Of a stretch of 64,000 bases of DNA, positions 62,840-64,000 are shown piece by piece (the first letter of the stretch is position 1; each line of letters starts with the position of its first letter). The notes below the pieces were generated by a model that did no database searches, was not told where the DNA came from, and saw nothing but the letters and a program-made list of their open reading frames with translations. Source of the DNA: Gamarada debralockiae (Eukaryota; Ascomycota; Leotiomycetes; Helotiales; Hyphodiscaceae); NCBI GenBank assembly GCA_002803225.1, contig NXFV01000700.1, forward strand, positions 62,001 to 126,000, in the 5' to 3' direction. Both the position numbers and the translations under genes were made by a program.

Positions 62840-63575
62840 TTATATCGAAGATGGGTACAACATAACACGAACCGATGCGCCGAAGGACTTAGGAGGGAGG
62901 TTGCGTCTGAACTGTGCTCGTACTACACCGGAGTTGCCTTGCAGATGTCAGTCCTGATTCCCATTCCATTGCCTGCGAGTCAGCATACCATGTGGTCTGG
63001 TAACCTTGCCCCAAATAACTCTGATCTTTGACCCTCTGACCTCTCTTTGCGCACGGTAAACGAAAGCGACCTTCTTTCCGAGGTAGAACCTGTGGTAACG
63101 TCAGTTTCTTGCTATGTCCTGAACATCGATTCCACATACGTTGCGGCCTTGGTATCATCAACACCCTCAATCTTGATCAAGCTTGTGCCCGGGTTGGTGT
63201 TGCGCTTTCCACGCTGATAGCTCAGGTGGCGTCCCCTATGAACCGCATGTCAGTTCGTCATTCCATCAATGTCTTCGTAGTCCAAGAATCGCCGGTGCCC
63301 AGCGCCCCAGTAATTGATTGCTTCCCACTCATCCTCCTCAACCATCCAGCGCTAGCATTCGGGAGATCCTTCGCGGACTCGGAAATGGACATTACTCACT
63401 TGACGTAGACTAAAGACAGAGGTTAGTATCTTGTAAACTCATAGCTGCTGCAGGAATCGGAGATGGAGAGAGAGAGGAAGCTTGCGCACTCTCTACTGTT
63501 CCCTCTCCGTTTCCACACCATTACAATGGGGGAAACAGTGAGCTTACGTCTGTGGCCTCCAGTTTCGCTCGTCAT
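62840..63575 (-). CDS. RPL33: 60S ribosomal protein eL33 (L33/L35Ae)
   Basis: Large-subunit ribosomal protein, hidden from simple ORF calling by five short exons: 63548-63575, 63400-63409, 63140-63235, 62989-63089, 62840-62937. It encodes 110 residues, the family's usual length. Diagnostic motifs are [20 protein letters not shown] (assembled across introns 1 and 2), [49 protein letters not shown] and the C-terminal [17 protein letters not shown]. Exon 2 is only 10 nt (codes for part of LYVK) and is flanked by a perfect TACTAAC branch and GTGAGT donor. Introns 1 and 2 are long for this genome (138 and 164 nt), common for ribosomal-protein genes. All phases close. Confidence 0.96.
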
Positions 63576-64000
63576 CTTGACTTAGGTCTCTCGGATGGCT
63601 GAAATCGAGAGAGAAGTTCGAGTTTGTCGTGTCGTCGTAGTTGTCGAAAAGAACTTGAATTCTCTCCAAGCGAATTCCCCAAATCTCGAAAGTGGGACAC
63701 GTGATTTGCTACTTATTCTATTTCAGGAAAGGTCGAAAATAACCGAGTTTAGGCCAAGTTGATCTTCAATATTCAGTCAATTGATTTTCAAATATTGTTC
63801 GACACGGGATCTGGACTCAAAGGCTGGTATAATACCCGTCTGAACTGGAGCTTAATATATTACGTCAATCCTGCTATTTGTTTCAACGATTTGGAAGCTA
63901 AAGAGACCTTCTTCCAAGCCCCGAACTCTCAATTGCATATAGTATTATTCACTCCGATTCAATTTGAGGGCGGGCTTCAGCCGAACTTGCTACCTTCAAT
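63576..64000. other. promoter of RPL33 and window edge
   Basis: Upstream of RPL33 on the minus strand. Presumably its promoter and 5' UTR. No further gene is seen before the window ends. Confidence 0.5.

Overview
The window is nuclear DNA of a filamentous ascomycete (Pezizomycotina; Leotiomycetes-like is an inference from overall gene style, not proven). The evidence is dense protein genes on both strands, many short introns (mostly 46-70 nt) with GT..CTRAY..AG signals, no bacterial operon structure, and typical fungal families: a HET-domain relic, a GPI-anchored Ser-rich cell-surface protein, ER alpha-1,2-mannosidase, Vma21, Par32-like and DUF2406-like proteins. Most genes were re-spliced by hand. 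Exon phases were checked and close in frame, apart from the flagged cases (ATG10 intron 1, the 5' end of 30621-31496, and the pseudogenes).

Layout. 1.9-6.1 kb: a glycine-rich RRM protein with ten exons, a ChaC-type glutathione-degrading enzyme, and a penta-EF-hand protein. 6.9-10.6 kb: an aldonolactone-oxidase-like flavoprotein and a secreted Cys/Ser-rich GPI protein. 12-16.9 kb: PRP16 and PWP1, head to head. 19-25.7 kb: a conserved-looking unknown with a long leader, the TLS1/C9orf78 splicing factor, two diverged tandem repeat arrays, and an UlaG-like metallo-hydrolase. 28.1-35.9 kb: a fungal protein with a split C2H2 finger and a C-terminal Cys cluster, a gene with an unclear 5' end, and a 1081-residue protein of unknown function. 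36.3-45.8 kb: ARPC1, U2 B'' (MSL1), ATG10, a GH47 mannosidase and an amino-acid permease with a GC-AG intron. 46.7-48.9 kb: two decayed immunity-type genes facing each other, a HET-domain pseudogene and a fragment of a nucleoside-phosphorylase-headed NLR-like gene. 49.9-64 kb: a Par32-like protein, a BAH-PHD protein, a FUN30-type remodeller, VMA21, a DUF2406-type protein and ribosomal protein eL33 with a 10-nt exon.

Themes. Four genes act in or near RNA splicing or RNA binding (Gly-rich RRM, PRP16, MSL1, TLS1), but they are scattered and not a cluster. Several neighbours are divergent pairs with short shared promoters (PRP16/PWP1, ARPC1/MSL1, ATG10/GH47, FUN30/VMA21, ChaC/PEF). I see no secondary-metabolite cluster, CRISPR, tRNA or rRNA. 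The least ordinary parts are the decayed allorecognition pair at 46.7-48.9 kb, the unknown 1081-residue protein, and several unusual exon/intron structures.
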